Source: CAYUUW01 sp964448005 (GTDB lineage Bacteria; Patescibacteriota; Gracilibacteria; UM-FILTER-43-11). From it: a DNA stretch of 38,697 nt. The position numbers and the translations under genes are program-made. A model generated the notes under the pieces. That model saw nothing but the letters and a program-made list of their open reading frames with translations, made no database searches and was not told where the DNA came from. Positions within the stretch are counted from its first letter, which is position 1; each line of letters opens with the position of its first letter. The stretch is from NCBI GenBank assembly GCA_964448005.1, contig CAYUUW010000012.1, positions 1 to 38,697 of the forward strand. Reading direction: 5' to 3'. Shown piece by piece: positions 22,885-29,728 of the stretch.

Positions 22885-23415
22885 ATGCCACGAGTGAAAC
22901 GAGGCGTGCCCGCCCATCGCCGCCACAAAAAGCTCCTCAAGCAAGCCAAGGGCTTCCGCGGAAAGCGAAAGAATATATTCAAGCTCGCCCAGAACGCCGT
23001 CAACAAGGCGGGCCAGAACGCCTACATTGGTCGCAAGCGGAAGAAGAGGGATTTCCACCAGCTCTGGATCCTGCGCATCAATGCCGGCTGCCGACAGAAC
23101 GGCATGCAGTACAGCCGCTTCATTTACGGGCTGGAACTGGCCGGAGTTCGCCTGAACCGCAAGATGCTCTCGGAGCTCGCTTCCAACCACGAGGAGGTTT
23201 TCGCCATGCTGGTGAAGGAAGCTAAGGCTGCCCTGCCTCCCGTAGGCCAAGCGCCCGATCTGGAGGAGCTGAAGCAGCGCTTCGCCAAGGCGGCTGCGGA
23301 AGCGCCCAAAAAGACGAAGGAGGGGCAAGCGGAGAAGCCCAAAGCGGAAAAGAAGCCTAAAGCGGAAGGAGAAGCTGTGAAGAAGGCTAAAAAGAAGATG
23401 GAGGAGGTTAAATAA
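22885..23415 (+). CDS. rplT: 50S ribosomal protein L20 with Lys-rich extension
   Basis: The L20 core is residues 1-115: PRVKRGVPAHRRHKKLLKQAKGFRG, NAYIGRKRKKRDFHQLWILRINAGCR and YSRFIYGLELAGVRLNRKMLSELA. L20 is an early assembly protein and represses this operon in several bacteria. Beyond the normal end there are about 55 extra residues rich in Lys, Ala and Glu (AEAPKKTKEGQAEKPKAEKK...), a disordered basic tail like the one on L31 in this window. A strong terminator follows. Confidence 0.95.
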   Translation: MPRVKRGVPAHRRHKKLLKQAKGFRGKRKNIFKLAQNAVNKAGQNAYIGRKRKKRDFHQLWILRINAGCRQNGMQYSRFIYGLELAGVRLNRKMLSELASNHEEVFAMLVKEAKAALPPVGQAPDLEELKQRFAKAAAEAPKKTKEGQAEKPKAEKKPKAEGEAVKKAKKKMEEVK

Positions 23416-23429
23416 TTCTTGAATTTGCG

Positions 23430-23472
23430 AACCGCCAGAGATGGAGCCCTGCTCTGTCCCTGGCGGTTTTTT
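23430..23472 (+). terminator. terminator of infC-rpmI-rplT
   Basis: An AACCGCCAG...CTGGCGGTT stem with an inner hairpin, running directly into TTTTTT. Confidence 0.9.
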
Positions 23473-23479
23473 GCATAAG

Positions 23480-23501
23480 AAAAACCCTGACGGGAGCAGG
23501 G
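23480..23501 (-). terminator. terminator of trxB
   Basis: On the minus strand CCCTG...CAGGG is followed by TTTTTC, about 100 bp after the trxB stop and next to the rplT terminator. Confidence 0.6.
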
Positions 23502-23548
23502 CTTTCTCCTGTTTATGGAAGGAAAGAGGCTCTTCGTCGCCTGGGCGG

Positions 23549-23580
23549 CTCCCCTGCCTGCCGGTAGGCAGGTCTGAGCG
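23549..23580. repeat. palindromic element related to the one inside dinG
   Basis: CCTGCCT-gccggt-AGGCAGG with outer GGCTC/GAGC arms and a following GAC. The arms and core match the in-gene copy near 9757. Confidence 0.75.
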
Positions 23581-23600
23581 ACATCGTAAGCTGGCTAGAA

Positions 23601-24524
23601 TTAGTCCTTATTGGCCTCCAGCCAGCGCCCCGCATCGATCGCCGCCTGGCAGCCCATTCCCGCCGCCGTGATGGCCTGGCGGTAGCGGTGGTCCACCACA
23701 TCGCCGGCGGCGAAGACCCCTGGAATGCTGGTCATGGTGTGCTCGGCATGCTTCAGGTAGCCCAATCCGTCCTTCTCCAGATCCGGGAAAAGCCCCGTGA
23801 CAGGAATATGGCCGATGGCCAGGAACATGCCGTCCAGCGGCAACTCCGAAAGCGCCCCCGTGGAGGCGTCTTTCAGGCGCAAGCCAGTGACATGCGTCTC
23901 GCCGAGGACTTCGTCGACTCCTTTGCTCGTCAGAATCTCGATCTTCTCGTTCTTCCGCACCCGATCCAGCATGATTTTGGAGGCCTTGAATTCCTCGCTG
24001 CGATGGATCAGGTAGACCTTGCTGGCGAATTTGGTGAGGAAATTGGATTCCTCCATGGCGCTGTCCCCTCCTCCGACCACCGCCACCGTCTTTCCCCGGA
24101 AAAAGAATCCGTCGCAGGTGGCGCAGGTGGAAACGCCCTTGGCCCACAGGCGCTTCTCCGATTCCAGCCCCAGGGTGCGGGGCTTGGCGCCCGTGGCGAT
24201 GATGACGCTTCTGGCCAGGTGCTCCTGCTCGCCCACGTAGACCCTGAAGGGGCGGGCGGAAAAATCGACCCGGGTCACCTCTTTGGTGAGGTACTCGGCG
24301 CCGAAAACAGCCGCCTGGGCGCGCATTTCCTGCATCAGCTGGTTCCCGTCGATGCCGCTGCGGAAGCCCGGGAAGTTCTCGATGACCGTGGTGGTGGTCA
24401 GCTGCCCTCCCGGCTGCCAGCCCTCGAACAGCAGCACCTTCAGGTTGGCGCGGCTGGCGTACAAGGCTGCCGTGTAGCCCGCAGGGCCGGCGCCAATGAT
24501 GATCATGTCGTGGATGAGGCTCAT
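23601..24524 (-). CDS. trxB: thioredoxin reductase
   Basis: A 307-residue FAD enzyme that passes electrons from NADPH to thioredoxin. The FAD-binding start is MIIIGAGPAGYTAALYASR, the redox-active pair is CATC (C134/C137) in STCATCDGFFFRGK, the NADPH motif is GGGDSAMEE, and the end has GVFAAGDVVDHRYRQAITAAGMG. Length and order are standard. It is divergent from the glycosyltransferase gene across about 160 bp containing a minus-strand TATACT -10-like box at 24587-24592. Confidence 0.96.
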   Translation of the reverse strand: MSLIHDMIIIGAGPAGYTAALYASRANLKVLLFEGWQPGGQLTTTTVIENFPGFRSGIDGNQLMQEMRAQAAVFGAEYLTKEVTRVDFSARPFRVYVGEQEHLARSVIIATGAKPRTLGLESEKRLWAKGVSTCATCDGFFFRGKTVAVVGGGDSAMEESNFLTKFASKVYLIHRSEEFKASKIMLDRVRKNEKIEILTSKGVDEVLGETHVTGLRLKDASTGALSELPLDGMFLAIGHIPVTGLFPDLEKDGLGYLKHAEHTMTSIPGVFAAGDVVDHRYRQAITAAGMGCQAAIDAGRWLEANKD

Positions 24525-24682
24525 GGATGTTGGGTTAGGGAGGCAGCCCTTTCATGCCAAATTCGAGGACGGCTTCATTGGCCAGGAGTATAGCAGAACG
24601 GAGGCAAAAAAACAGGCTTTTGCGCTGTTCGGGGCCCAGGAAAAAAGGTAGAATCCCAGAGCAAATTACCCCCGGACCCCGA

Positions 24683-25774
24683 ATGAAAGTCGCCTTGGTG
24701 CATGAAATGCTGCTGAAGCTCGGCGGCGCCGAACGGGTGCTGAAAAGCCTGAGCGAAATCTACCCGCAGGCCCCCCTTTTCACCTTGCTTCGGGACGAGA
24801 GGAAGGCGAAGGAGTGGTTCGGAGAGAGCAAAATAAGCAGCTCCGCGCTGCAGGGCCTTTACCGCTGGCTGCCCAGCCCCAAGCTGCTCCTGCCCGGCAT
24901 GCCCCAGGCCATCGAAAGCCTGGATTTTCGAGGCTTTGACCTGGTCGTTTCCAGCAGCTCGGCCTTCGCGCATGGAATAAAAACGGAGCCGAAAACCAAG
25001 CACCTGTGCTACTGCCATTCCCCCATGCGCTACGCCTGGGATTACACCCACCAGTACGCGAAGGGCAAATCGGCCTGGGAGCAGTGGGCCATTGCCAAGC
25101 TGCTGCATGGAATCCGCCAGTGGGATTTCCGGGCCGCCGAAAGGGCCGATCTGGTGGTGGCCAACTCGCACCACGTGCGCAAGCGGGTGGAAAAGTACTG
25201 GCGCAGGAAAGCCCAAGTGATCTATCCGCCGGTGAACGTGGAGGGCTTTTCGCCCAGCAAGGAGCATGAGAACTATTTCCTGATCGTTTCCGCGCTCACT
25301 CCTTTCAAGAGGATCGATCTGGCGGTCCAGGCCTTCAGCAAGGTCAAAAAGCGCCTGCTGATCATTGGGGAGGGCGCCCAGCGCAAGGCCTTGGAAGCCA
25401 TTGCAGGCCCAAGCGTGGAGTTCCTGGGGCGCAAATCCGACGAGGAGGTGGCCAGCTATATGGAGCGCTGCCGAGCCCTGATCTTCCCCGGAGAGGAGGA
25501 TTTCGGGATTGCTCCCGTGGAGGCCATGGCCGCCGGCAAGCCCGTGCTGGCCTACGGGGTGGGCGGGGTCACGGAGAGCGTGAGGGCGGGGACGAGCGGA
25601 GAATTCTTCTTCCGCCAGACTCCTGATTCGCTGCTGGACGGCCTGGCGCGGCTGCTGGCGAACGAGAAGCATTACAAAAGGCAAGAGATCCGCAAGATCG
25701 CCGAGCAATTCGGCGAAGAGCGCTTCAAAAAGGAAATGAAGCGGGCAGGGGAAACCCTGGTGAAGGCAAAATGA
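24683..25774 (+). CDS. GT4-family glycosyltransferase
   Basis: A 363-residue GT-B enzyme, probably transferring a sugar to a cell-surface glycan. N-terminal features: MKVALVHEMLLKLGGAERVL with the acceptor-side GGAE loop, and CYCHSPMRYAWDYT. C-terminal donor-binding features: FLIVSALTPFKRIDLAVQAF, LLIIGEGAQ, and FPGEEDFGIAPVEAMAAGKPVLAYGVGG, which holds the E-x7-E motif. The ATG is chosen because the family starts with MKVAxVHE; the frame stays open upstream. A TAGAAT -10-like box preceded by a purine run lies at 24649-24654. The acceptor is unknown. Confidence 0.9.
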   Translation: MKVALVHEMLLKLGGAERVLKSLSEIYPQAPLFTLLRDERKAKEWFGESKISSSALQGLYRWLPSPKLLLPGMPQAIESLDFRGFDLVVSSSSAFAHGIKTEPKTKHLCYCHSPMRYAWDYTHQYAKGKSAWEQWAIAKLLHGIRQWDFRAAERADLVVANSHHVRKRVEKYWRRKAQVIYPPVNVEGFSPSKEHENYFLIVSALTPFKRIDLAVQAFSKVKKRLLIIGEGAQRKALEAIAGPSVEFLGRKSDEEVASYMERCRALIFPGEEDFGIAPVEAMAAGKPVLAYGVGGVTESVRAGTSGEFFFRQTPDSLLDGLARLLANEKHYKRQEIRKIAEQFGEERFKKEMKRAGETLVKAK

Positions 25775-25776
25775 CC

Positions 25777-25816
25777 GCCAATGGAGCGGCGGATTGCAAT
25801 TCGCCGCCGCATTGGC
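25777..25816. repeat. long hairpin after the glycosyltransferase gene
   Basis: GCCAATG...CATTGGC outer arms and a GCGGCGGATT/AATTCGCCGC inner stem give about 17 pairs with one small internal loop, 3 bp after the stop codon. It is probably a transcription or processing end. The rest of 25817-26022 has no gene. Confidence 0.7.
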
Positions 25817-25905
25817 CCAACCAAATGCTGTCGCTCAGAACGGAGTGAAGAGCCTCAAAGCCTCTACCCGGCAGACTTCAGGCCTCCAGCTTTGCCCCCC
25901 TCTGG

Positions 25906-25933
25906 CCTGCTTGCCCGCCGAGGCGGGATCAGG
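25906..25933. repeat. small palindromic repeat in non-coding DNA
   Basis: CCCGCC-ga-GGCGGG with outer CCTG/CAGG arms, in gene-free DNA. A further CCCGAG-tt-CTCGGG palindrome lies at about 25978-25991. Confidence 0.6.
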
Positions 25934-26022
25934 AATCCAGGAGGAAGGCTGGAGGAATACAAGCCCTAGATTCTTCTCCCGAGTTCTCGGGATCTGAATG
26001 ACGGTTAGGAGGCGTGAATTGA

Positions 26023-26051
26023 TTGACTGATTAATGAAAATATGATATTTT
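26023..26051 (+). promoter_or_regulatory. promoter of leader unit 1
   Basis: TTGACT, 17 bp, TATTTT; the same architecture as units 2 and 3. Confidence 0.7.
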
Positions 26052-26056
26052 TCGGT

Positions 26057-26202
26057 CGCTGCTCCTTCACAGCATCGGCGCAAATTTGAACAGGGATCCT
26101 TTATGCCCTGGAGTCCGCAACCGCGGCGCTTCAGGCCAGAATCCGCCCCTGTTCGGCTCAGAGCAGAGGAGGATCGTTCATCAAAATGAAGGGGGAGAGA
26201 AA
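26057..26202 (+). ncRNA. structured 5' leader, copy 1
   Basis: Predicted helices: P1 CTGCTC (26059) with GAGCAG (26161); P2 GAACAGGG (26088) with CCCTGTTC (26147); P3 CCTGGAG (26107) with CTTCAGG (26129, one G-U pair); P4 CCGC-aacc-GCGG (26115-26126). P1 is followed directly by AGGAGG (26167), and the CTCCT in the 5' arm could pair with it instead. This suggests a cis-regulatory RNA. Confidence 0.7.
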
Positions 26203-26526
26203 ATGGAAAACAAAAGTGAAAAGGCAGTCGTCGAAGCAATGACCAAGGACAGCGCAAAGGCCCACCGTATGTCGATGTTTTTCTTTGGCTTTTCCTGCTT
26301 CAGCCTGGGCGCAATGGCGATGCTGATTGCAGGGTTCATGTACCTCGATCACATCCGGACATTGGAGCGAGGGATCCGCCAGCCCCCAGCCACCGGCCTG
26401 CCCTACTGCAAGGAAAGGCCCGAGCAGCCAAAGAGGCTGGAGGCAGAATCAGGCCCAACTTCCAAACAAAGGACTCCCCTTTCCGGGGGGCGAATCCCAG
26501 GAGCCGAACAGCGAAAACAACCCTGA
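26203..26526 (+). CDS. small single-pass membrane protein of leader unit 1
   Basis: A 107-residue protein. Residues 1-22 are charged (MENKSEKAVVEAMTKDSAKA). A membrane helix at about 23-47 (MSMFFFGFSCFSLGAMAMLIAGFMYL) is followed by a Pro/Gln-rich hydrophilic tail. No family recognised, and the sequence does not resemble the proteins of units 2 and 3 although the leader is shared. The frame is open upstream through the leader, but that part is RNA structure, so ATG 26203 after GGGGGAGAG is used. Confidence 0.65.
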   Translation: MENKSEKAVVEAMTKDSAKAHRMSMFFFGFSCFSLGAMAMLIAGFMYLDHIRTLERGIRQPPATGLPYCKERPEQPKRLEAESGPTSKQRTPLSGGRIPGAEQRKQP

Positions 26527-26550
26527 GCCCCTGGCCAGGGAGGCCAACCA

Positions 26551-26585
26551 AGAGCCCCGACACACCAGCGGGGCTCTTCATCTTG
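26551..26585 (+). terminator. terminator of leader unit 1
   Basis: GAGCCCCG...CGGGGCTC followed by TTCATCTTG. The same stem and tail end units 2 and 3. Confidence 0.7.
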
Positions 26586-26601
26586 CCATGGTCTCAAAAA
26601 T

Positions 26602-26630
26602 TTGACCGATCGATTATAATATGATACTTT
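26602..26630 (+). promoter_or_regulatory. promoter of leader unit 2
   Basis: TTGACC, 17 bp, TACTTT. The segment from CTTGCCATGGTCTCAAAAA through TTGACCGATCGA is shared with unit 3. Confidence 0.75.
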
Positions 26631-26635
26631 GTCTT

Positions 26636-26778
26636 CACTGCTCCTTCCCAGCATCGGCATAAATTTGAACAGGGATCCTTTATGGCCTGCAGTCCGCGCA
26701 AGCGGCGCTTCAGGCCAGAATCCGTCCCTGTTCGGCTCAGAGCAGAGGAGGATCCTTCATCAAAGCACAAGGAGAAGC
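26636..26778 (+). ncRNA. structured 5' leader, copy 2
   Basis: The same helices as copy 1: P1 CTGCTC (26638)/GAGCAG (26740); P2 GAACAGGGA (26667)/TCCCTGTTC (26725); P3 GGCCTG (26684)/CAGGCC (26711); P4 CCGC-gcaa-GCGG with a GNRA-type loop. Base changes relative to copies 1 and 3 largely preserve pairing. Confidence 0.75.
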
Positions 26779-27231
26779 ATGGAACCCACTGTTGTCATTG
26801 TTGTTTTGCTCATCTTGACCCTCGTCTTCATCCCACTGATCTGGTGGCTGCTGGTAGCCTGGGCCTCAAAAGGCAGCACCCAGGATGATTCATCCTCCAG
26901 CTCAGGCAGGCCCCCGACCTACGGCCCCACCGGGCGCAGCGGTCGAGGATCGAGCCAATCGGGGCGCCGCTCATCCTCATCGTCGAGGGGAGCAGCCTCA
27001 GCTGGCTATGGTGGCGGCGCCATTTGCGGGGACCCTCTTCACGAGCTCGATCATCTGATGGACCCCTTGCATACCCACCATCACCACAGCCAGGGACTCT
27101 TCGGCGGCGGCGATCACACGCACAGCGATCACGGCCATCACGATCACAGCGACGATCAACACCGCTGGGACGATGCCCCATCGGATTCGGGAACGGACCA
27201 GGGCAACCACGGCAGCAGCTACTACGACTAA
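26779..27231 (+). CDS. membrane-anchored His/Ser/Gly-rich protein of leader unit 2
   Basis: A 150-residue protein. The N-terminal membrane helix MEPTVVIVVLLILTLVFIPL continues through IWWLLVAWAS; the rest is low complexity: Ser/Gly-rich (SSSSSGRPPTYG), then His/Asp-rich (LHTHHHHSQGLFGGGDHTHS) with at least a dozen histidines, suggesting metal binding. The first ten residues are identical to the unit 3 protein, and the PPTYGP motif is also shared. AAGGAG lies 4 bp before the ATG. No family recognised. Confidence 0.65.
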   Translation: MEPTVVIVVLLILTLVFIPLIWWLLVAWASKGSTQDDSSSSSGRPPTYGPTGRSGRGSSQSGRRSSSSSRGAASAGYGGGAICGDPLHELDHLMDPLHTHHHHSQGLFGGGDHTHSDHGHHDHSDDQHRWDDAPSDSGTDQGNHGSSYYD

Positions 27232-27281
27232 ATCCTATTCCGAGCCGAACACGGCCATCCCGATGCGTCGGGAAAAAACAA

Positions 27282-27310
27282 GGGCCCCGACACATCCTCG
27301 GGGCTCTTCA
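27282..27310 (+). terminator. terminator of leader unit 2
   Basis: GCCCCGA...TCGGGGC followed by TCTTCATCTTG, preceded by a CCCGATGCGTCGGG palindrome. Confidence 0.65.
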
Positions 27311-27331
27311 TCTTGCCATGGTCTCAAAAAA

Positions 27332-27360
27332 TTGACCGATCGAATATAACATGATAATTT
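27332..27360 (+). promoter_or_regulatory. promoter of leader unit 3
   Basis: TTGACC, 17 bp, TAATTT. Confidence 0.75.
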
Positions 27361-27365
27361 GACCG

Positions 27366-27502
27366 CACTGCTCCTTTCCGGCATCGGCATGATTTGAACA
27401 GGGATCAGCTATGTCCCGAAGCTCACATTCGTGGTGCTTCAGGCCAGAATCCGTCCCTGTTCGGTTCAGGACAGGAGGATCGTTCATCACACACGGAGAA
27501 GC
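27366..27502 (+). ncRNA. structured 5' leader, copy 3 (most diverged)
   Basis: P1 CTG[C]TCCT (27368) pairs with AGGACAG (27468) by one bulge. P2 GAACAGGGA (27396) pairs with TCCCTGTTC (27454). P3 GAAGC/GCTTC and P4 CAC-attc-GTG replace the GC-rich pairs of the other copies. A 2-nt net deletion relative to copies 1 and 2 breaks any reading frame but not the fold. Confidence 0.75.
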
Positions 27503-27694
27503 ATGGAACCCACTGTTGTCATTGTTGTTTTGATCATCTTGTTCCTCGCCATCGTCTTGCTGGTCTGGTGGACGCTGCGGGGAATACGGCCCTCAAAAAG
27601 CAGCATCCCGGATCATTCATCCCCCAGCTCAGGCAAGCCTCCGACCTACGGCCCCAACCGGCGCGAGGACGATAACCCATCGTACTGGGCATAG
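27503..27694 (+). CDS. small membrane protein of leader unit 3
   Basis: A 63-residue protein: membrane helix MEPTVVIVVLIILFLAIVLL plus VWWTL, then a short Ser/Pro tail with GKPPTYGPNRRED. It is a shortened paralogue of the unit 2 protein, with the same MEPTVVIVVL start and PPTYGP motif but without the His-rich tail. GGAG lies 5 bp before the ATG. Function unknown. Confidence 0.65.
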   Translation: MEPTVVIVVLIILFLAIVLLVWWTLRGIRPSKSSIPDHSSPSSGKPPTYGPNRREDDNPSYWA

Positions 27695-27758
27695 CGGGCA
27701 CGGAGGAGACGAGACCTCACTCAAGCCGAACACGGCCTCCCGATGCATCGGGAAAAAA

Positions 27759-27790
27759 GAGCCCCGACACATCCTCGGGGCTCTTCATCT
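27759..27790 (+). terminator. terminator of leader unit 3
   Basis: GAGCCCCGA...TCGGGGCTC followed by TTCATCTTG, preceded by a CCCGATGCATCGGG palindrome. Confidence 0.7.
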
Positions 27791-27813
27791 TGCCCAAACA
27801 GAATACGGGGAAC

Positions 27814-27847
27814 AAAAAACAGCTCCGATTTCCATCGGGGCTGCTTT
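27814..27847 (-). terminator. terminator of rpmE (bidirectional)
   Basis: A CAGC-CCGA...TCGG-GCTG stem has TTTTTT on the minus side and TTTT on the plus side, so it can serve rpmE and back up unit 3. Confidence 0.75.
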
Positions 27848-27873
27848 TAGATTGCTTTGGAATGAATGAGCCT

Positions 27874-28344
27874 CTATTCGGCTTTTTTGGAGGCAGGCTT
27901 TTTGGCTGCCTCTTTTTTGGCAGGGGCCTTTTCTGCCTTGGCAGCTGCTTTTTTTGGAGCGGCCTTCTTGGGAGCCTCCTCTTCGGCCTTGGCAGCCTCC
28001 TTCTTTTGGGTATTGACCTTGGCCTTTCGGGTCACCTTCTCCTCGGCCGATTCCCTCACCAGCTTCTTCTGCTGGGAAGCCTGATGCTGCACCTTCAGCT
28101 TGTCGGCCGCCTGCTGGCGAGCCTTGAAGCGATCCACGCGGCCAGCGGTATCGATCAGCATCTTTTCGCCGGTGTAGAAAGGATGGGAGGCGGAGGAAAT
28201 ATCCACATAGACCACAAAATGGTCCACGCCCTTGATCTTTCGAGTCTCCTTGGAGCTCATGGTGGAGACCGTGACGAACTCCGCCCCATTGGACGTGTCC
28301 ACAAAGACGGTCGGGTTCATTTTAGGATGGATGTCTGCTTTCAT
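27874..28344 (-). CDS. rpmE: 50S ribosomal protein L31 with Lys/Ala-rich tail
   Basis: 156 residues. The L31 core is MKADIHPKMNPTVFVDTSNG, VTVSTM, SASHPFYTGEKMLIDTAGRVDRF. The CxxC zinc ligands of classical L31 are absent, so this is a zinc-independent form. About 75 extra C-terminal residues are Lys/Ala/Glu-rich (EEEAPKKAAPKKAAAKAEK...), similar in style to the L20 tail. The start is fixed by the family's MKxxIHP opening; the longer upstream frame is ignored. No clear Shine-Dalgarno. Confidence 0.92.
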   Translation of the reverse strand: MKADIHPKMNPTVFVDTSNGAEFVTVSTMSSKETRKIKGVDHFVVYVDISSASHPFYTGEKMLIDTAGRVDRFKARQQAADKLKVQHQASQQKKLVRESAEEKVTRKAKVNTQKKEAAKAEEEAPKKAAPKKAAAKAEKAPAKKEAAKKPASKKAE

Positions 28345-28423
28345 GACAGGTGAGCTTAAGGGGATGTGGGAGGCCGAATCTTGGCCCGCCCAGGATTTTT
28401 CATCAAGGCTAAAGGAATCTACT

Positions 28424-29641
28424 CTATTTCCTTTTTTTGGGCAAGCTGTTTTTGGATCGGCCTGCCTCCGGCTCCTTGCCCGCCTTTTCCTCCTCCCACG
28501 AAGAGGCCGCTTTTTTGGCGGGCTGGGTGAGGCGATGGACCTTGGAGGAAGGCACGGAATCCTCTTCATCCTTCGCCTGGCGGCGGAAAAGAAGCCAGTA
28601 GAGCAGAAGGAGGATCAGCAGCAGGAGAGCCAAAAAGGCCAAGACGATCGCCTGCCAGCGGTAGACGGCAGTGATCTGGAGGGATTGGGTTCGCGATTCG
28701 CCCTGGTCATCGGTGGCCGTGAGGCTCACCACATAATCCCCGGCGCGGCGGAAGCTGTGCTCCGCCAGCACTCCTTTGGATTCATTTCCGTCTCCGAAAT
28801 CCCAGAGGTAGTCCACCACTTCTCCGTCCGGATCGTAGCTCTCCAGGGCGTGGAAGCGGACTGCGGAATGAGTGGAGACCAGAGGCTGGTCGGCAGACAG
28901 GGAAAGGACAGGACCCTTGTTCTGGTCGTTGGGGTCGGCGTTGTCCCCCAGCCCGTCGCTGTCGGCGTCCAGAGTCTCGGCAGCATCCAAGGGGAAGGCA
29001 TCCTGATTGTCCCCTGCTCCATCGCTGTCGCTGTCCTCCCACTCTTTTGGATCCAAGGGGAAAGCGTCCTCCGCATCAGGAATGCCGTCGTTGTCGTCGT
29101 CCTCGTCCTGGTTGTTCCCCACTTTGTCCCCATCGGTGTCCTGGGTCTCCAGCGGATCCAAAGGAAGGTCGTCCTGGGCGTCGGGAATGCCGTCGTTGTC
29201 GTCGTCTAAGTCAGCGCGGTTGCCCGAGCCGTCGCTGTCGCTGTCCAGATCCACGAAAAAGGTCTTGGTCAGCTTGTTGTTGGAAGGATCGTCGCCCTGC
29301 TGGAGGGTGGGGATGACGCGCATGCTGATGACATGGTCGCCGGCCTGAGGGGCGGACCAGTCCACAAAAACATCGTCCGTTTTTCCGGCCAGCACCGAAA
29401 CAGGCTGCTCCTGGCCGATGAACAGGCCGGCCTTCTCCTCGAAGAATTTGACCGTGCCGAAAAGATCCTGGCCCGAGCCATTGGCCACCGTGGCGTAGAT
29501 CCTTGTTTTCTGCCCCACCAGGAGCACGCCTTCGGATTGGATGCGCACCGAATCCAAGGCCAGGTCATGATCGAAGGACTGGGCGGAAACCGTTGGGACA
29601 AAGAGGCTAAAGACGAGCAGGGAGGCTGAAGCGAATTTCAT
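28424..29641 (-). CDS. surface protein with TSP3 calcium repeats and PKD domain
   Basis: 405 residues, exported and membrane-anchored. A signal peptide (MKFASASLLVFSLFVPTVSA) is followed by a CARDB-like beta domain (about 25-130: VGQKTRIYATVANGSG...). Thrombospondin type 3-like repeats at about 130-250 repeat DxDxDG and DDDNDGIPDAQDDLPLDP, which bind calcium. A PKD domain at about 245-325 includes LESYDPDGEVVDYLWDFGDG. One membrane helix (WQAIVLAFLALLLLILLLLYW) precedes a basic cytoplasmic tail. This is an adhesion or cell-envelope protein by architecture; the ligand is unknown. Confidence 0.85.
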   Translation of the reverse strand: MKFASASLLVFSLFVPTVSAQSFDHDLALDSVRIQSEGVLLVGQKTRIYATVANGSGQDLFGTVKFFEEKAGLFIGQEQPVSVLAGKTDDVFVDWSAPQAGDHVISMRVIPTLQQGDDPSNNKLTKTFFVDLDSDSDGSGNRADLDDDNDGIPDAQDDLPLDPLETQDTDGDKVGNNQDEDDDNDGIPDAEDAFPLDPKEWEDSDSDGAGDNQDAFPLDAAETLDADSDGLGDNADPNDQNKGPVLSLSADQPLVSTHSAVRFHALESYDPDGEVVDYLWDFGDGNESKGVLAEHSFRRAGDYVVSLTATDDQGESRTQSLQITAVYRWQAIVLAFLALLLLILLLLYWLLFRRQAKDEEDSVPSSKVHRLTQPAKKAASSWEEEKAGKEPEAGRSKNSLPKKRK

Positions 29642-29648
29642 TATGAGA

Positions 29649-29727
29649 GAGTTACGAGTGAGGAATTACGAGTTAAGAGCTGAATTAAAGCGCAATGCAA
29701 CTCGTAATTCGTAACTCGTAATTATTA
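29649..29727. repeat. inverted repeat between gyrA and the PKD gene
   Basis: Arms of about 25 bp built from repeated TTACGAGT (29650-29675) pair with ACTCGTAA repeats (29699-29724). It fills the intergenic space and probably forms a transcript hairpin after gyrA. Confidence 0.75.
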
Positions 29728-29728
29728 A

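Noticed and set aside
26086..26202. Conserved peptide in the leader (NRDPLxP...GASGQNPxLFGSEQRR) as an N-terminal extension of the unit proteins
   Set aside because: It is in frame with the downstream gene in copies 1 and 2 but not in copy 3, where a 2-nt net deletion shifts it, while base pairing is preserved in all three. The conservation is better explained by RNA structure.
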